NCBI RefSeq assembly: GCF_010747475.1
Contig: NZ_VSLZ01000003.1
Location: 663,345-727,344 of the forward strand
Origin: Halorussus sp. MSC15.2
GTDB taxonomy: Archaea; Halobacteriota; Halobacteria; Halobacteriales; Haladaptataceae
Length of the DNA: 64,000 bases
Direction of reading: 5' to 3'
The notes under the pieces were generated by a model, which searched no databases, was not told the DNA's origin, and saw only the letters and a list, made by a program, of their open reading frames with translations. Each line of letters begins with the position of its first letter. The stretch's first letter is position 1. Of the stretch, positions 19,185-29,604 are shown piece after piece. Made by a program: the position numbers and the translations under genes.

Positions 19185-20063
19185 TTAGCGGTCGTCTCGC
19201 CGCCCGTCCTCGGTACGTGCATCGTCCGCAGAAACGGCCTCCGACGGACGAACCCCGGCGAGGAACTCGCGCACGGCGTCGGTGAAGAACGCCGGATTGT
19301 CGAGGTTGGAAGCGTGACCCGCGCCCGGAATCTCCCGGACCGTTGCGTTCGGAATCGCCGCACCCAACTTCGGCGCGTGTCGCCGGACGAACGGCGGTTC
19401 GTTCTCGCCGTACAGCACCAGCGTCGGGACGGTAATCGCCGAGAGGTCCAGCGCCGTCTCGTGGAACGCCGCGACGGCGTGGACGACCTTGGCGAACTCC
19501 TCGGTCTCCATCTTCGGACCGTCCCTCCGGAGCCGCTCTATCTTCTCGTAGTCGCCGCTGACCCCTTCGCCGTGGAATCGCCGCTGGAGCCACACCAGCG
19601 CGCGCTCGACCCGTTCGTAGCCGACGAGACGGACCGGCGGGACGGCGGCCCGCAGCGCGACGGACCGCTGGAGCCACTCGCGTCGGTCGAACAGTTCGGG
19701 GGTGAACGTATCGGCCAGAATCAGTCCGGCCAATCGGTCGGGGCGAGCGGCCGCGTACGTCTGAGCGATGCATCCGCCGGTCGAAAGTCCGCAAACGACG
19801 GGGGAGTCGAGACCTAACGCCGTGACGAGCGCGTCGAGGTCGGCGGCGAACAGGTCGATGGAGTAGGCGTCTCTGGGCGACCCGCCGGTTCGGCCGTGGC
19901 CTCGAACGTCGTAGGCGATAGTGGTGTACTCGTCGCTCAAGGCGTCCACCTGGGGGTCCCACTGAGAGTGGTCGAGGATAGCGCCGTGAACGAAGACGAG
20001 CGGCGGTCCGTCGCCGCGTCGCTCGTAGTAGGTTTCGACGTCGTTCGTCCGGACTGTAGGCAT
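19185..20063 (-). CDS. Alpha/beta hydrolase
   Basis: A 292-residue cytoplasmic alpha/beta-hydrolase. The oxyanion motif is FVHGAILDHSQWD, the nucleophile elbow CGLSTGGC with Ser94, and the catalytic His in GAGHASNLDNP near residue 250. The acid position falls in VLYGENEPPF, where Glu or a nearby acid must serve. Many relatives are 3-oxoadipate enol-lactonase or haloperoxidase-like, but the substrate cannot be named. It sits between nusA and the quinoprotein pair on the same strand and has a Ser/Asp/Arg-rich tail. Confidence 0.85.
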   Translation of the reverse strand: MPTVRTNDVETYYERRGDGPPLVFVHGAILDHSQWDPQVDALSDEYTTIAYDVRGHGRTGGSPRDAYSIDLFAADLDALVTALGLDSPVVCGLSTGGCIAQTYAAARPDRLAGLILADTFTPELFDRREWLQRSVALRAAVPPVRLVGYERVERALVWLQRRFHGEGVSGDYEKIERLRRDGPKMETEEFAKVVHAVAAFHETALDLSAITVPTLVLYGENEPPFVRRHAPKLGAAIPNATVREIPGAGHASNLDNPAFFTDAVREFLAGVRPSEAVSADDARTEDGRRDDR

Positions 20064-20201
20064 GGCGTCTGGGAGGCGCTCGACGGAGATGAACCTACCC
20101 GGAGCTGCGTGCGGAGCGACACGATACCGAACCGCCGGACGGAATCGAAACGCGAAAATCGGACTGTGAGAAATCGAGACGCGGTCGGACGAGACCCGCG
20201 T

Positions 20202-20639
20202 TCAGGTCAACTGGATGTCGTCGATGTCGTAGTGGCGCTTGGCGAGTCTCTCCGCGGCCGCGATGTTCCGGCCGTCCTCGCCGATGGCGACGCCGGTGTC
20301 CTCGGAGTCCACCTCGGCGTAGGCGACCGTCTCGTCGTCCTCGCTGACGGTGACGTTGTACACCGCCGCCGGGGCGAGCGCGTTGGCCACGAACGCCTCG
20401 GGCGTGTCGGCGTCTTCGACCAGCATCACCGATTTGCCCAGTTGGGATTCGACGTTCCGGACGGTCTCGCCGCCCGACCCGATGGCCTGCGCCATGTCGC
20501 CGGGCTTGACGATGAAGACCACGCGCTCGTCGCCGTCTTCCCCGTCCTCGAAGACGACGCAGTCGCGGGCGGTCGCGCCGGTCTCGTCCTCGAAGAGGGC
20601 GATGAACTGGCGGGCCGTGTCCGAGAGCGTGACGACCAT
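20202..20639 (-). CDS. nusA: Archaeal NusA-like KH-domain transcription factor
   Basis: A 145-residue protein with two KH domains and none of the other bacterial NusA domains, as usual in archaea. The first carries PGDMAQAIGSGGETVRNVE and the second EDTGVAIGEDGRNIAAAERLA, each with the GxxG RNA-binding loop. It ends the RNA polymerase operon, starting 3 bases beyond the end of rpoA2, and is thought to act in elongation or termination. Confidence 0.95.
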   Translation of the reverse strand: MVVTLSDTARQFIALFEDETGATARDCVVFEDGEDGDERVVFIVKPGDMAQAIGSGGETVRNVESQLGKSVMLVEDADTPEAFVANALAPAAVYNVTVSEDDETVAYAEVDSEDTGVAIGEDGRNIAAAERLAKRHYDIDDIQLT

Positions 20640-20641
20640 TC

Positions 20642-21832
20642 TCAGTCGGAGGCTTCCGGCTCGGAACTCATCGAGGACCCCATCCGGAGGTCCACGTCGC
20701 CCGTGCCGAGCTTGATGGGTTTCCCGACGATGACGTTCTCGGTCACGCCGTTGAGGTCGTCCACCTCGCCGTGGATGGCGGCGTCGAGCAGGTGGTTGAC
20801 GGTGACCTCGAACGCCGCGCGAGCGAGGACCGACTCCTTGCTCCCCGAGATGCCGTGGCGACCGATGGACTCGATTTCGCCCCGGTTGGTCATGATGTCG
20901 GCGACCAGCATCAGGTGGCGGATGTTCACGTCGTCGAGACCCTGCTCTTCGAGGGTGTTCATCGTCTCCTCGATGATGGCCTCGCGGGCCGCCTCGATGC
21001 CGAGGTTCTTGTGAATCTCGTGGATGTTGTTCGAGGTGGTCCGACTGGCGTCCACGCCCTCTATCTCCATCACGTCGCCGAAGGCCGACCCCTCGGTGTA
21101 GAGGATGAACTCCTCGCCGTCGTCGAGTTGCTCCTTCCGGATGACGACTCGGGAGATGTCCTCGATGCCCTTGAACACGATGTCCCGTAGCTGTTCGACC
21201 AACTGGAGCAGGTCGCGGTAACTCGGCTCGTCGGGGCCGAACTCGATGACCGCCCCTTGCTGGGTGGTCTCGACGCCGAGTTCGTCCTCGATGATGCCCG
21301 CGATTTCGTCGGGCGTTATCATCCGTTCTTCAAGGGTGTCCTCGTTGAGGTCGATGGACACCACCATGTCGGCCACGTTGGTCGAGATGTCGCCCAGCGC
21401 CAGAATCCGAGTCGCCTCTATCTGCCAGACGACCTCGTGGGCCTTCTCGCGGTCGGTGGCGTACTCGTCTTCGAGGTGGACGGTCATCATCGGCGTGTCC
21501 GGGGTCTTCCGAGCGTCCACCAACTCGATGAGTCGGGGGAGACCCTGCGTCACGTCAATCTCCGCGACCCCCGCGTAGTGGAACGTGTTCATCGTCATCT
21601 GGGTCCCGGGTTCCCCGATACTCTGTGCGGAGACGGTCCCCACGGGGTCGAGCGGGTCGACGCGCGTGTCGAGATGCCGGTTCTCGACGGCGCGAGCGAT
21701 TTGGTCGGCGTGCTCGGCGGTGACGCCGTCGCGGGCTTCCACGGTGCTGTACACCTCGTCTTTCAGCCGTCGGGGGAGGTCGGTGTCCTCGACGACGGCC
21801 TCGATGTCTTCGGATACGTCGTAGTCGGTCAT
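20642..21832 (-). CDS. rpoA2: DNA-directed RNA polymerase subunit A''
   Basis: A 396-residue C-terminal part of the largest polymerase subunit, split from A' as in all archaea. [22 protein letters not shown] marks the bridge-helix/trigger-loop part that moves with each nucleotide addition. Start [16 protein letters not shown] at 21832 follows the end of rpoA1 by about 30 bases. No intein or insertion is seen. Confidence 0.98.
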   Translation of the reverse strand: MTDYDVSEDIEAVVEDTDLPRRLKDEVYSTVEARDGVTAEHADQIARAVENRHLDTRVDPLDPVGTVSAQSIGEPGTQMTMNTFHYAGVAEIDVTQGLPRLIELVDARKTPDTPMMTVHLEDEYATDREKAHEVVWQIEATRILALGDISTNVADMVVSIDLNEDTLEERMITPDEIAGIIEDELGVETTQQGAVIEFGPDEPSYRDLLQLVEQLRDIVFKGIEDISRVVIRKEQLDDGEEFILYTEGSAFGDVMEIEGVDASRTTSNNIHEIHKNLGIEAAREAIIEETMNTLEEQGLDDVNIRHLMLVADIMTNRGEIESIGRHGISGSKESVLARAAFEVTVNHLLDAAIHGEVDDLNGVTENVIVGKPIKLGTGDVDLRMGSSMSSEPEASD

Positions 21833-21863
21833 GGTTTCGGTGAGTTGGTTGGAAGCTGTGGCG

Positions 21864-24776
21864 TCAGTCGTCGCTCTGGGCCTGTCGAGCGTCGACGTGT
21901 TCCGAGAGGTTCGTCGGCGGGAGTTTCTCGCCGAGGAACTCCTGTCTGCGCTCGTCGCTGCCGAACTCCTCGTCGAGGATTCGGTCGGCAATCTGCTCGA
22001 CGTCGATGTCGCTCTCGTCGTTCGAGGAGACCTTCACGGGACTGGTCCCGTCCTCGCCGAACTCGAACTGGACGATGGTGTCGGAGGTGTCCCGAACCGT
22101 GCCGTCGTACTGGGTTTCGAGTTCCGAGAGCGCGTTGATGAGTCGGCGCTGGAGGTAGCCGGACTTGGAGGTCCGGACCGCGGTGTCCACCAGTCCCTCG
22201 CGTCCGCCCATCGCGTGGAAGAAGAACTCCCGGGGGTCGAGTCCGCCGGTGTAGGAGTGCTCCACGAAGCCGTGGGCCTCCGCCGAGAGGTCGTTTGGCT
22301 TGTAGTGGCTGAGGGTGCGGTCCTCGTACCCGCGATTGATTCGCTCGCCGCGGACCGCCTGCTGGCCGACCGCCCCGGCCATCTGGGTCAGGTTGAGCAT
22401 CGACCCACGCGCGCCGGACTCGGCCATGACCACGGCGGGGTTGTCGTCGGCGAAGTGCTCCTCGGCGATGTCACCCGCGGAGTCGCGGGCCTTGCCGAGC
22501 GTCTGCATAATCTTCATCTCCAGCGTCTCGTCCACGGTCCGGCCGGGCAGGGATTCGAGGTCGCCGTTCTGGTAGGTCTCGATGAGTTCCTCGACCCGGT
22601 CGTATGCGTTGTCGATGGCCTCGTCGATGCGGTTCTGGGCCTCCTCCGGGACCGACTCGTCGTCGATTCCGATGGAGAACCCGAAGTGCATGATGGAGCG
22701 CATCGCGAGCGCGGCCACCTCGTTGATGAAGATGCGCGAGCGGGTGTTGCCGTAGACTTTCGTGATGGTGTCCACAATCTTCCCGCCGAACTCGCCCACC
22801 TCGTCCTCGGCGATGGTGCCCTGAACGAGCTGGCCGTCCTCGATTATCACGTCGTCGCCCACCGTGCCGGTGAACTCGAGGTTGAGGTCGCTCGGGAGCA
22901 GTTCCGAGAAGATGTCCCGGCCGGTCCAGTAGGGTTCGCCGTCCTCGTGTCCGGAGGGGTCGGGGAGTTCGTCGATGCGAGTCGCCCGCAGGAGGTCCAG
23001 CGCCTGCGTCTCGTTGAACTGCGGGTTCTCGTTCGTGAGCAGGTACATCCCGGAGATGTGGTCCTGAATCGCCCCGATGATGTTCTCGCCGAAGCGCGGC
23101 GACAGAATCTGTTCCTGCACGCGCATGAGGACGCGCGCCTCCGCGCGGGCCTCCTCGTTCTGGAGCGCGTGCATGTTCATCTCGTCGCCGTCGAAGTCGG
23201 CGTTGTACGGCGGACAGACGACGGTGTTGAGGCGGAACGTCTTGTACGGCATCACGACCACTTCGTGGGCCATGATGGACATCCGGTGGAGCGAGGGCTG
23301 GCGGTTGAAGATGACGATGTCGCCGTCCACCATGTGACGGTTGACCTCCCAACCGGCCTCGACCTTGGTCGAGAGTTCCTCGCAGTTCTTCTCGGTCACC
23401 TTCAGGCGGCGGCCGTCGGGCCGCTTGACGTAGTTCGCGCCGGGGTGGCCCTCCGGACCGTTGGCGACGTAGCGGCGGGCCTCTTCCTTGTTGCGCTCGG
23501 TGACGTTCATCGTCTGGGTCATCTCGCGGGCCACGCGCTCGGGGACGCCGACCTCGTTCAGCGAGAGGGTCGGGTCGGGCGAGATGACGGTCCGCGCCGA
23601 GAAGTTGACACGCTTGCCGGACAGCGAACCGCGGAAGCGACCTTCCTTGCCCTTCAGCCGCTGACTGAGGGTCTTGAGGGGTCGTCCGGAGCGGTGGCGG
23701 GCGGGCGGCGTGCCCGAGATTTCGTTGTCCATGAACGTGGTGACGTGGTACTGGAGCAGTTCCCAGAGGTCCTCGATGATGAGTTGGGGCGCACCCGCCT
23801 CGCGGTTCTCCATGAACCGCTGGTTGATGCGAATGATGTCCACCAGCTTGTGAGTCAGGTCGTCTTCCGAGCGCTGCCCGTTGTCGAGCGTGATGGACGG
23901 TCGGGCGGTGACCGGCGGTACCGGCAGCACCGTCAGAATCATCCACTCGGGTCGCGAGCGGTCGGAGTTGATGCCGAGCGTCTCGACGTCCTCGTCCGGG
24001 ATGTCCTCGAACCAGTCCCGGATGTCGCTGGGCATCAGTTTGTTCATGTCCTCCTCGGTCAGGTCGATGTCGAGGGCCTTCTCGATGGCCTTCCGGTCGG
24101 ACTCGCGCGGGCGGAATTCGCCCGACATGATGTCGTTGATGCGCGAGAGGTCGATGTCGGTCAGGTCCGACAGTTCCTGTGGAGCCATCGGTTCGCGGTC
24201 CTCCTCCTCGTCGCCCTGCATCGCGGACGCGATGATTTCGGAGTACTCGCTGGTGAGGACCTGCTGGACCTCATAGTAGGTCGTCGGCTTCTCGTGGTTG
24301 ATGTCGTACTGGACCTCCCCGCAGTAGGGACAGCGGTCCTTCTTGCGGGCCTCCCGGATGGCGGACTTGGTCACGTCGGTGAGGTCGTTGCCCAGTTCGC
24401 GGGTCCGGGTGAGTTTGGACTCGTACTTCTCCTTCTCCTCGTCGGTGAGCAGGAGGCGCGAGCAGTTTCGGCAGGTGCCCCGAAGCAGTCGTCGGATGAG
24501 CTTCGTGAACCCGACGTGGATGACGGGCGCGGCGAGTTCGATGTGGCCGAAGTGGCCGTTACACGACCCGGAGTGCTTCCCGCAGGTCTTGCATTCGAGT
24601 CCGGGGTCGATGACCCCCAGTCGGGGGTCCATCAGCCCCATGTCGATGGGGAAGCCGTCGTCGTCGTACGTGTCGGCGGTGATAATCTTGGTCGCCGACA
24701 TCTCTCGGTACTCCTCCGGGTCCATCAGCCCGAAGCTGATTTCGCCGATTTCCTTGGGTGTTTGTCCTGTTGACAT
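21864..24776 (-). CDS. rpoA1: DNA-directed RNA polymerase subunit A'
   Basis: A 970-residue N-terminal part of the largest subunit. The clamp zinc motif is [17 protein letters not shown] near residue 60. The catalytic magnesium-binding motif [10 protein letters not shown] lies near residue 525. It starts 3 bases after the rpoB1 stop. The chain is uninterrupted over nearly 3 kb, in contrast to several frameshifted genes elsewhere in the window. Confidence 0.99.
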   Translation of the reverse strand: MSTGQTPKEIGEISFGLMDPEEYREMSATKIITADTYDDDGFPIDMGLMDPRLGVIDPGLECKTCGKHSGSCNGHFGHIELAAPVIHVGFTKLIRRLLRGTCRNCSRLLLTDEEKEKYESKLTRTRELGNDLTDVTKSAIREARKKDRCPYCGEVQYDINHEKPTTYYEVQQVLTSEYSEIIASAMQGDEEEDREPMAPQELSDLTDIDLSRINDIMSGEFRPRESDRKAIEKALDIDLTEEDMNKLMPSDIRDWFEDIPDEDVETLGINSDRSRPEWMILTVLPVPPVTARPSITLDNGQRSEDDLTHKLVDIIRINQRFMENREAGAPQLIIEDLWELLQYHVTTFMDNEISGTPPARHRSGRPLKTLSQRLKGKEGRFRGSLSGKRVNFSARTVISPDPTLSLNEVGVPERVAREMTQTMNVTERNKEEARRYVANGPEGHPGANYVKRPDGRRLKVTEKNCEELSTKVEAGWEVNRHMVDGDIVIFNRQPSLHRMSIMAHEVVVMPYKTFRLNTVVCPPYNADFDGDEMNMHALQNEEARAEARVLMRVQEQILSPRFGENIIGAIQDHISGMYLLTNENPQFNETQALDLLRATRIDELPDPSGHEDGEPYWTGRDIFSELLPSDLNLEFTGTVGDDVIIEDGQLVQGTIAEDEVGEFGGKIVDTITKVYGNTRSRIFINEVAALAMRSIMHFGFSIGIDDESVPEEAQNRIDEAIDNAYDRVEELIETYQNGDLESLPGRTVDETLEMKIMQTLGKARDSAGDIAEEHFADDNPAVVMAESGARGSMLNLTQMAGAVGQQAVRGERINRGYEDRTLSHYKPNDLSAEAHGFVEHSYTGGLDPREFFFHAMGGREGLVDTAVRTSKSGYLQRRLINALSELETQYDGTVRDTSDTIVQFEFGEDGTSPVKVSSNDESDIDVEQIADRILDEEFGSDERRQEFLGEKLPPTNLSEHVDARQAQSDD

Positions 24777-24779
24777 GGT

Positions 24780-26606
24780 TTAGACAGCGTCTTCGAGTTC
24801 GAGTCGCGGTGCGATGCCGAGCGCCTTCATCTCGTCCAGCAGGAGTTTGAACGCGTAGGACATCTCGATTTCGTGGATGTCGGTCTCCTCGTCGCAGTTC
24901 GGACAGTAGACGCGGTTCTGTTCGACGTTCTCGACCGCGCTCATGCCGCAGTTCGCACAGACGTAAATCCACTCGCGGTCGGATTCGTCGAGGAGTCGTT
25001 CCTTCAGGGTCAGGGCCGCGCCGTGACCGATGAGAACGTCGCGCTCCATCTCCCCGACGCGGAGTCCGCCCTCGCGGGCGCGCCCTTCCGTGGGCTGGCG
25101 CGTGAGGACCTGTACCGGCCCGCGGGAGCGGGCGTGGAGCTTGTTCGAGACCATGTGGTAGAGCTTCTGGTAGAAGATAGTGCCGATGAAAATCTCGGCC
25201 TCAATCTTCTCGCCGGTGACGCCGGAGTACATAATCTCCTTACCGGAGGACTTGAAGCCCTGTTCTTCGAGTCCGCCGCGGAGTTCCTCCTCGTCCTCGC
25301 CCGTGAACGGCGTCCCGTCCACGCGGCGACCTTCGAGGGCACCGACCTTGCCGCCAATCATCTCCAGCACGTGGCCGACCGTCATCCGGGACGGCAGGGC
25401 GTGGGGGTTGATGATGAGGTCGGGAACGACGCCCTGCTCGGTGAAGGGCATGTCCTCCTGCGGGGCGATGTGACCGACGACGCCCTTCTGGCCGTGTCGG
25501 GACGCGAACTTGTCGCCGAGTTCGGGGATGCGCTCGTCGCGCACAGACACCTTCGAGAGCTTGGAACCGTCCTCGCCCTCCATCAGCGTGACCGTGTCCA
25601 CGACACCGGACTCGCCCGAGCGCATGGTAACCGAGGTCTCCCGACGCTTCTGCGGGGAGAGACCGCCCATGTCGTCGGGTTCTTCGAGGAACCGGGGCGG
25701 ACTGGTCTTGCCGAGCAGAACCGAGTTCTCGTCCACCCGGGTCTCGGGGTTGACCAGACCGTCGTCGTCGAGGTGGGTGTACGCGTCTTCACCGCGTGCG
25801 CCGCGCACGTCGTCGCTCGGAATCTCGAAGCGGTCCTCCTGTCCGCCGGGGTAGCGCCGTTCCTCGCCCTCGTAGGTCCGGAAGAAGTGCGACCGGGCGA
25901 GCGCGCGGTCGACCGACCCGCCGTTGAGCACGAGCGCGTCCTCGATGTTGAACCCCTCGTAGGACATGACCGCGACCGTGAAGTTCTGTGCCGCGGGTCG
26001 CTCGTCGTACCCGATTTGCTCGGTAGTCTGGGTCTTGACCATCGAGAGCTGGGGGTAGTGCAGGAGGTGTTGACGCGTGTCGGGCCGAATGCGGTAGTTG
26101 GCCGCGGGAAGCCCGAGCGACTGCTTAATCATCCCCGACCCCATCGTAATCCGGGGCGAGGCGTTGTGTTCGGGGTACGGGACCATGCCCGCACCGATAC
26201 CGAAGATGAGTTGCGGGTCCACTTCGAGGTGAGTGTGGTCCTCGGTGAGGTGTTCCTCGTCCACCGCGACGTAGATGTCCTCCTCCTCCTCGGCGTCGAT
26301 GAACTCGACCTTGCCGCGTTCGACGAGGTCCTCGAATTCGAGGTCGCCGTTCTTGAGCGCCTCGACCTCTTCCTCGGTCGCGAGGGGTTCGCCGTCCTCG
26401 ACGACGAGGAGGGGTCGGCGGGCGCGCCCAGCGTCGGCGTTGATGATTACCTCGCGGGTCCGCTCCTTGATGGAGACGTTGACCATCTCGCTCACGTCGC
26501 CGCGGCGGCGGGCGTGGCGGACTTGTTCGGCGAGCTGTTCCGGGTCGGGGTGGGTACCGACCAGACTACCGTTCACGTATACTTTCGCTTCTCGTCCCTG
26601 ACTCAT
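24780..26606 (-). CDS. rpoB1: DNA-directed RNA polymerase subunit B'
   Basis: A 608-residue C-terminal half of the second-largest subunit. It has [20 protein letters not shown], the RHGQKGVVG loop, and near the C-terminus a zinc motif [11 protein letters not shown] then CPNCDEE. The start [17 protein letters not shown] at 26606 overlaps nothing and lies 1 base beyond the end of rpoB2. Splitting of B into B'' and B' is characteristic of haloarchaea and many methanogens. Confidence 0.98.
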   Translation of the reverse strand: MSQGREAKVYVNGSLVGTHPDPEQLAEQVRHARRRGDVSEMVNVSIKERTREVIINADAGRARRPLLVVEDGEPLATEEEVEALKNGDLEFEDLVERGKVEFIDAEEEEDIYVAVDEEHLTEDHTHLEVDPQLIFGIGAGMVPYPEHNASPRITMGSGMIKQSLGLPAANYRIRPDTRQHLLHYPQLSMVKTQTTEQIGYDERPAAQNFTVAVMSYEGFNIEDALVLNGGSVDRALARSHFFRTYEGEERRYPGGQEDRFEIPSDDVRGARGEDAYTHLDDDGLVNPETRVDENSVLLGKTSPPRFLEEPDDMGGLSPQKRRETSVTMRSGESGVVDTVTLMEGEDGSKLSKVSVRDERIPELGDKFASRHGQKGVVGHIAPQEDMPFTEQGVVPDLIINPHALPSRMTVGHVLEMIGGKVGALEGRRVDGTPFTGEDEEELRGGLEEQGFKSSGKEIMYSGVTGEKIEAEIFIGTIFYQKLYHMVSNKLHARSRGPVQVLTRQPTEGRAREGGLRVGEMERDVLIGHGAALTLKERLLDESDREWIYVCANCGMSAVENVEQNRVYCPNCDEETDIHEIEMSYAFKLLLDEMKALGIAPRLELEDAV

Positions 26607-26607
26607 G

Positions 26608-28173
26608 TTAGTCGTCCGCGCTCGCAGTTGGTTCGACGCCTTCGATACCGGGGATGCCTTCGACACCCATCGACGCCAGTTCTCGTTTCAGGCCCTGTTC
26701 GTCGTCTATGTTCTGGGAGAGCTCCATCGCCTGCGCGAAGTTCTTCACCAGCCCACAGTTCGGTCCCTCGGGGGTCTCCGAGGGACAGATGCGACCCCAC
26801 TGGGTCGCGTGCAGGTCGCGCGCCTCGAAGTGGGGCTGGCTCCGCGAGAGCGGCGAGCGGAGACGCCGCAGGTGCGACAGCACGCCCATGAAGTCGGTGC
26901 GGTCCACCAGTTGGGAGACGCCCGAGCGGCCACCGACCCAGTTCCCCGTAGCGATGGGGTGTTCGAGTCGTTCGGTCAGCACGTCGGACCGGACCACGGT
27001 GTTGACCGAGAGCTGACGGTTACGCATGTTCGCCCGCTCCAACTGGTACTTCACGTCCCGGGCCAGCTTGTTGAGCGCGGTCCGGAACAGGTCTTTCATC
27101 AGGTCGCCCGAGACCTTCAGGCGCTTGTTGGCGTAGTGGTCCTTGTCGTCGGGTTCGCGCCGGTCGAGCGCGAGTTCGAAGCAGGCCTCGGCCATCCGGC
27201 AGAGGTAGTACGCCTTGTTGATGCGCACGTCCTCCTCCTCGACGCCCTCCTCGTGGAGGTGCGGCAGGAGGTAACGGTCGATTACGTAGTTGGCCCGTTT
27301 GAGCTGGTAGTTCTTGCCCTGTCCGGAGGCGACGCGCTTGCCGAGTTTCTCGATGGCTTCCTCCTCGGTCTGGACGTCGGCCTCCTCCAGATTCTCGAGC
27401 ATGAACTTCACGATTTCGGGGTCGTCCGAGACGCGGTGGACGATTTCCTCGTCGGATTCGAGACCGAGCGCCCGGACGAGGGTGACGAAGTTGACGCTCC
27501 CCGAGACCGAGGGGAACGACACTTCGAGCAGACCGTCGCGGGTCCGCTCCGCCAACACCAGCGCGCGGTAGCCCCGGCGCTGGCTGAACGTCTTGGCGAC
27601 CTGAATCTCGTCGCCGTACTTGGTGTCGTACTCCGCGAGAATCTTGTTCGGCGCGAGGTCCTCGCTCGTCATCAGCACGCGCTCGGAGCCGTTGACGATG
27701 AAGTAGCCGCCGGGGTCGGCGGGGTCCTCGCCGATTTCGATGAGTTCCTCGTCGGAGAAGCCCGCGATGTTACACTTCTCCGAGCCGACCATGATGGGCA
27801 TGCGGCCCACCTTGGTCTCCGTCGAGTCGACGACGCGCTCGTCCTCGCCCTCGCCTTTCACGATGGACATCTCCATGAACACGGGCGCGGCGTAGGTGAT
27901 GTTCCGGAGGCGGGCTTCCTGCGGGTACAGGAGTTCCTCGCTCCCGTCGGCCTCCCGCACGCGCGGGGTCACGATGCGAACGTCGCTGAGTTCGACGTGG
28001 ACGGGTTCTTCGTCTTCCTTGTCACCGATGTCGGTGTCTATCGTTCCCTTCTCGTCGACGACCTCCTGCATGCCGCGATTCAGGAAGCTGTTGAACGAGC
28101 GGTAGTGGTGTTCTGCGAGTCGTTCCTTCGAGAAGTACTCTCGGGAAATCTCGCGTCGGTCTTCTCTGTTCAT
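26608..28173 (-). CDS. rpoB2: DNA-directed RNA polymerase subunit B''
   Basis: A 521-residue N-terminal half of the second-largest subunit. [22 protein letters not shown] is the conserved lobe segment and [22 protein letters not shown] the fork region near the C-terminus. The start [19 protein letters not shown] is the expected one. It follows rpoH by 2 bases. Confidence 0.98.
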   Translation of the reverse strand: MNREDRREISREYFSKERLAEHHYRSFNSFLNRGMQEVVDEKGTIDTDIGDKEDEEPVHVELSDVRIVTPRVREADGSEELLYPQEARLRNITYAAPVFMEMSIVKGEGEDERVVDSTETKVGRMPIMVGSEKCNIAGFSDEELIEIGEDPADPGGYFIVNGSERVLMTSEDLAPNKILAEYDTKYGDEIQVAKTFSQRRGYRALVLAERTRDGLLEVSFPSVSGSVNFVTLVRALGLESDEEIVHRVSDDPEIVKFMLENLEEADVQTEEEAIEKLGKRVASGQGKNYQLKRANYVIDRYLLPHLHEEGVEEEDVRINKAYYLCRMAEACFELALDRREPDDKDHYANKRLKVSGDLMKDLFRTALNKLARDVKYQLERANMRNRQLSVNTVVRSDVLTERLEHPIATGNWVGGRSGVSQLVDRTDFMGVLSHLRRLRSPLSRSQPHFEARDLHATQWGRICPSETPEGPNCGLVKNFAQAMELSQNIDDEQGLKRELASMGVEGIPGIEGVEPTASADD

Positions 28174-28175
28174 TA

Positions 28176-28403
28176 TTATTCTACGACGAGTCGGTATATG
28201 GTCGCGGTGTCTGTCGTTCGGGAATCGCGCACGATTTTGATGACGTCACCGACCTCCGCGTCGTCCGGCAGTGCGGCGTCGGTGCGTTGTATCTTGGGTA
28301 AGTCGGTCGGTTTGATGTCGTACTCCTCCAGCACGTCGTCTAACTCCTCGTCGTCGACGATGCTGTGGTCCGGAACCATGTCGTGTTGGCTTACGTCTAC
28401 CAT
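28176..28403 (-). CDS. rpoH: DNA-directed RNA polymerase subunit H
   Basis: A 75-residue subunit homologous to the C-terminal domain of eukaryotic RPB5. [22 protein letters not shown] and [19 protein letters not shown] are diagnostic. Start [13 protein letters not shown] at 28403 gives the standard length; upstream in-frame residues are leader. It leads the operon rpoH-rpoB2-rpoB1-rpoA1-rpoA2-nusA. Confidence 0.97.
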   Translation of the reverse strand: MVDVSQHDMVPDHSIVDDEELDDVLEEYDIKPTDLPKIQRTDAALPDDAEVGDVIKIVRDSRTTDTATIYRLVVE

Positions 28404-28474
28404 GTGTGGTGGGTTGTCTGGCGAAAGGGAGAAATGGCTATCACGAGATACTACAGGGCAATACACAGGGAACT

Positions 28475-28484
28475 CATTTAAGGC
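28475..28484 (-). promoter_or_regulatory. TATA-like box of the RNA polymerase operon
   Basis: On the minus strand GCCTTAAATG stands about 75 bases upstream of the rpoH ATG, so a transcript starting about 25 bases later would have a leader of some 50 bases. It is the best TATA-like match in the 297-base gap between rpoH and tRNA-Asp. The rest of that gap holds no gene. Confidence 0.5.
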
Positions 28485-28660
28485 TTGCTAAGTGTCCCGC
28501 GCACGGCTAGCTGTCCGACCCACCCCGTCGGAACGCGGTTCCGGGCGAGTGCCCACAAACGTCATCGACTTCGCGAAGGGTTAAATCGTTTGGGGCGGGG
28601 GCACGTGTCTCAGTGACCGGCGGACGGCACACCGTGACGTGACCGGTTCGTTTGAGAAGC

Positions 28661-28666
28661 CTTAAG
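28661..28666 (+). promoter_or_regulatory. TATA-like box of the first tRNA-Asp
   Basis: GAAGCCTTAAGTCC contains a TATA-like CTTAAG about 35 bases before the tRNA 5' end, which fits a start roughly 10 bases upstream of the mature tRNA. Confidence 0.45.
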
Positions 28667-28688
28667 TCCAACCGGGGACAACGAAGGA

Positions 28689-28773
28689 ATGCGTACGAAG
28701 GCCCGGGTGGTGTAGTGGCCCATCATACGACCCTGTCACGGTCGTGACGCGGGTTCAAATCCCGCCTCGGGCG
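28689..28773 (+). repeat. Direct repeat copy 1 (85 bp) containing tRNA-Asp
   Basis: Eighty-five bases, from ATGCGTACGAAG through the tRNA end, are identical to 29520-29604. Sequences before and after differ, so only the tRNA and 12 upstream bases were duplicated or kept identical by gene conversion. The pair brackets an endonuclease gene. Confidence 0.9.
28701..28773 (+). tRNA. tRNA-Asp (anticodon GTC), copy 1
   Basis: Full cloverleaf of 73 bases. Acceptor GCCCGGG pairs with CTCGGGC, with discriminator G. Anticodon stem CGACC/GGTCG holds loop CTGTCAC, so the anticodon is GTC. T-arm GCGGGTTCAAATCCCGC. G73 and GTC are aspartate identity elements. CCA is not encoded. Confidence 0.97.
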
Positions 28774-28971
28774 TCCTTCTACTCGAACTCACGTTCGACA
28801 GCAGTCAGCGTACTGTAACTGACACCTAAATCTTCTAGAGACGTCCACGTACATTAGTAGAGCGAGGTTAGGGAACGGCTACCTATAGAGTGACCGTTCG
28901 AAGGTGCGTTCTCCGGAACACGGACACACCAAGACTCGCTACGACGCAGGACGGACCGGTTACGGTTATCG

Positions 28972-28979
28972 TTTAAATA
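28972..28979 (+). promoter_or_regulatory. TATA box of the endonuclease gene
   Basis: TTTAAATA stands 27-34 bases before the ATG at 29006, the exact spacing of a leaderless haloarchaeal gene, and supports that start over the upstream in-frame ATG at 28904. Confidence 0.65.
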
Positions 28980-29005
28980 CGAAGACGGCACACCCTCGCC
29001 ACACG

Positions 29006-29425
29006 ATGAATACGTCACGGAAGGGTGACGAAACGGAGGTGACGATTCTCGCCAGACTGATGCGGGTCGGTGCCTCGGTTTCGGTCCCGTTCGGAGACAA
29101 CGACCGATACGACCTCGTGGCCGACGACGGAGACCGACTCCACCGAGTACAATGTAAAACCGGAAACTGGACCAACGGCACCGTCCGGTTCAATCTCTAC
29201 ACGTCGGTCGTGAACTCGGAGGGCCGCGTCGACTCGGACTACACGTCGGAGGAAATCGACGCGTACGCAGTGTACTCCGCCGATACCGATTCGGTGTATT
29301 GGGTCCCCATAGAGGAGACGGGCGACGGTGAGATGCGGTTACGAGTCGAAGACCCCCATCCGAAGGCTCCGGAGTCGAGAATAAATTGGGCCAACGAGTA
29401 CGCTCTGTCGGAACAGTTCGGATAA
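29006..29425 (+). CDS. PD-(D/E)XK endonuclease (group I intron-associated type, PDDEXK_5-like)
   Basis: A 139-residue small nuclease. The N-terminus MNTSRKGDETEVTILARLMR gives the acidic helix, PFGDNDRYDLV the catalytic Asp (Asp36) and VQCKTG the Q-x-K motif (Gln49, Lys51). The C-terminal RINWANEY is typical of archaeal members of the group I intron-associated PD-(D/E)XK family. No intron or intein is visible here; it is free-standing between two identical tRNA-Asp genes. Codon use is less GC-rich than the neighbours, which suggests acquisition. It may cut DNA at or near the tRNA gene in a target genome, or serve defence; this is inference. Confidence 0.8.
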   Translation: MNTSRKGDETEVTILARLMRVGASVSVPFGDNDRYDLVADDGDRLHRVQCKTGNWTNGTVRFNLYTSVVNSEGRVDSDYTSEEIDAYAVYSADTDSVYWVPIEETGDGEMRLRVEDPHPKAPESRINWANEYALSEQFG

Positions 29426-29492
29426 CTCTCGTTAGGAACCGGACTATTCGTGGCGTGTCAGTACCTGACAATGGCCGACGGAACCGACACCC

Positions 29493-29499
29493 ATTAATA
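29493..29499 (+). promoter_or_regulatory. TATA-like box of the second tRNA-Asp
   Basis: CCATTAATAAC gives a TATA-like element 33-39 bases before the second tRNA. Its sequence differs from that of copy 1, so the second tRNA has its own promoter and is probably transcribed. Confidence 0.45.
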
Positions 29500-29519
29500 A
29501 CAACGGCCGGAAGAAGGAG

Positions 29520-29604
29520 ATGCGTACGAAGGCCCGGGTGGTGTAGTGGCCCATCATACGACCCTGTCACGGTCGTGACGCGGGTTCAAATCCCGCCTCG
29601 GGCG
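29520..29604 (+). repeat. Direct repeat copy 2 (85 bp) containing tRNA-Asp
   Basis: Identical over 85 bases to 28689-28773. Downstream flanks differ completely: TTTTCTGCTG here against TCCTTCTACT after copy 1. Confidence 0.9.
29532..29604 (+). tRNA. tRNA-Asp (anticodon GTC), copy 2
   Basis: Base-for-base identical to copy 1 (73 bases), with intact acceptor, D, anticodon (GTC) and T arms. Two perfect copies 831 bases apart with a nuclease gene between them point to duplication by an element or to gene conversion. Confidence 0.97.

Noticed and set aside
21831..24773. Open frame of 980 codons antisense to rpoA1
   Set aside because: Shadow of the A' subunit gene; long only because stop codons are rare in this frame of GC-rich DNA.
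28689..29604. Intron or intein associated with the endonuclease
   Set aside because: Both tRNA genes are intact without insertion and no split gene surrounds the nuclease.
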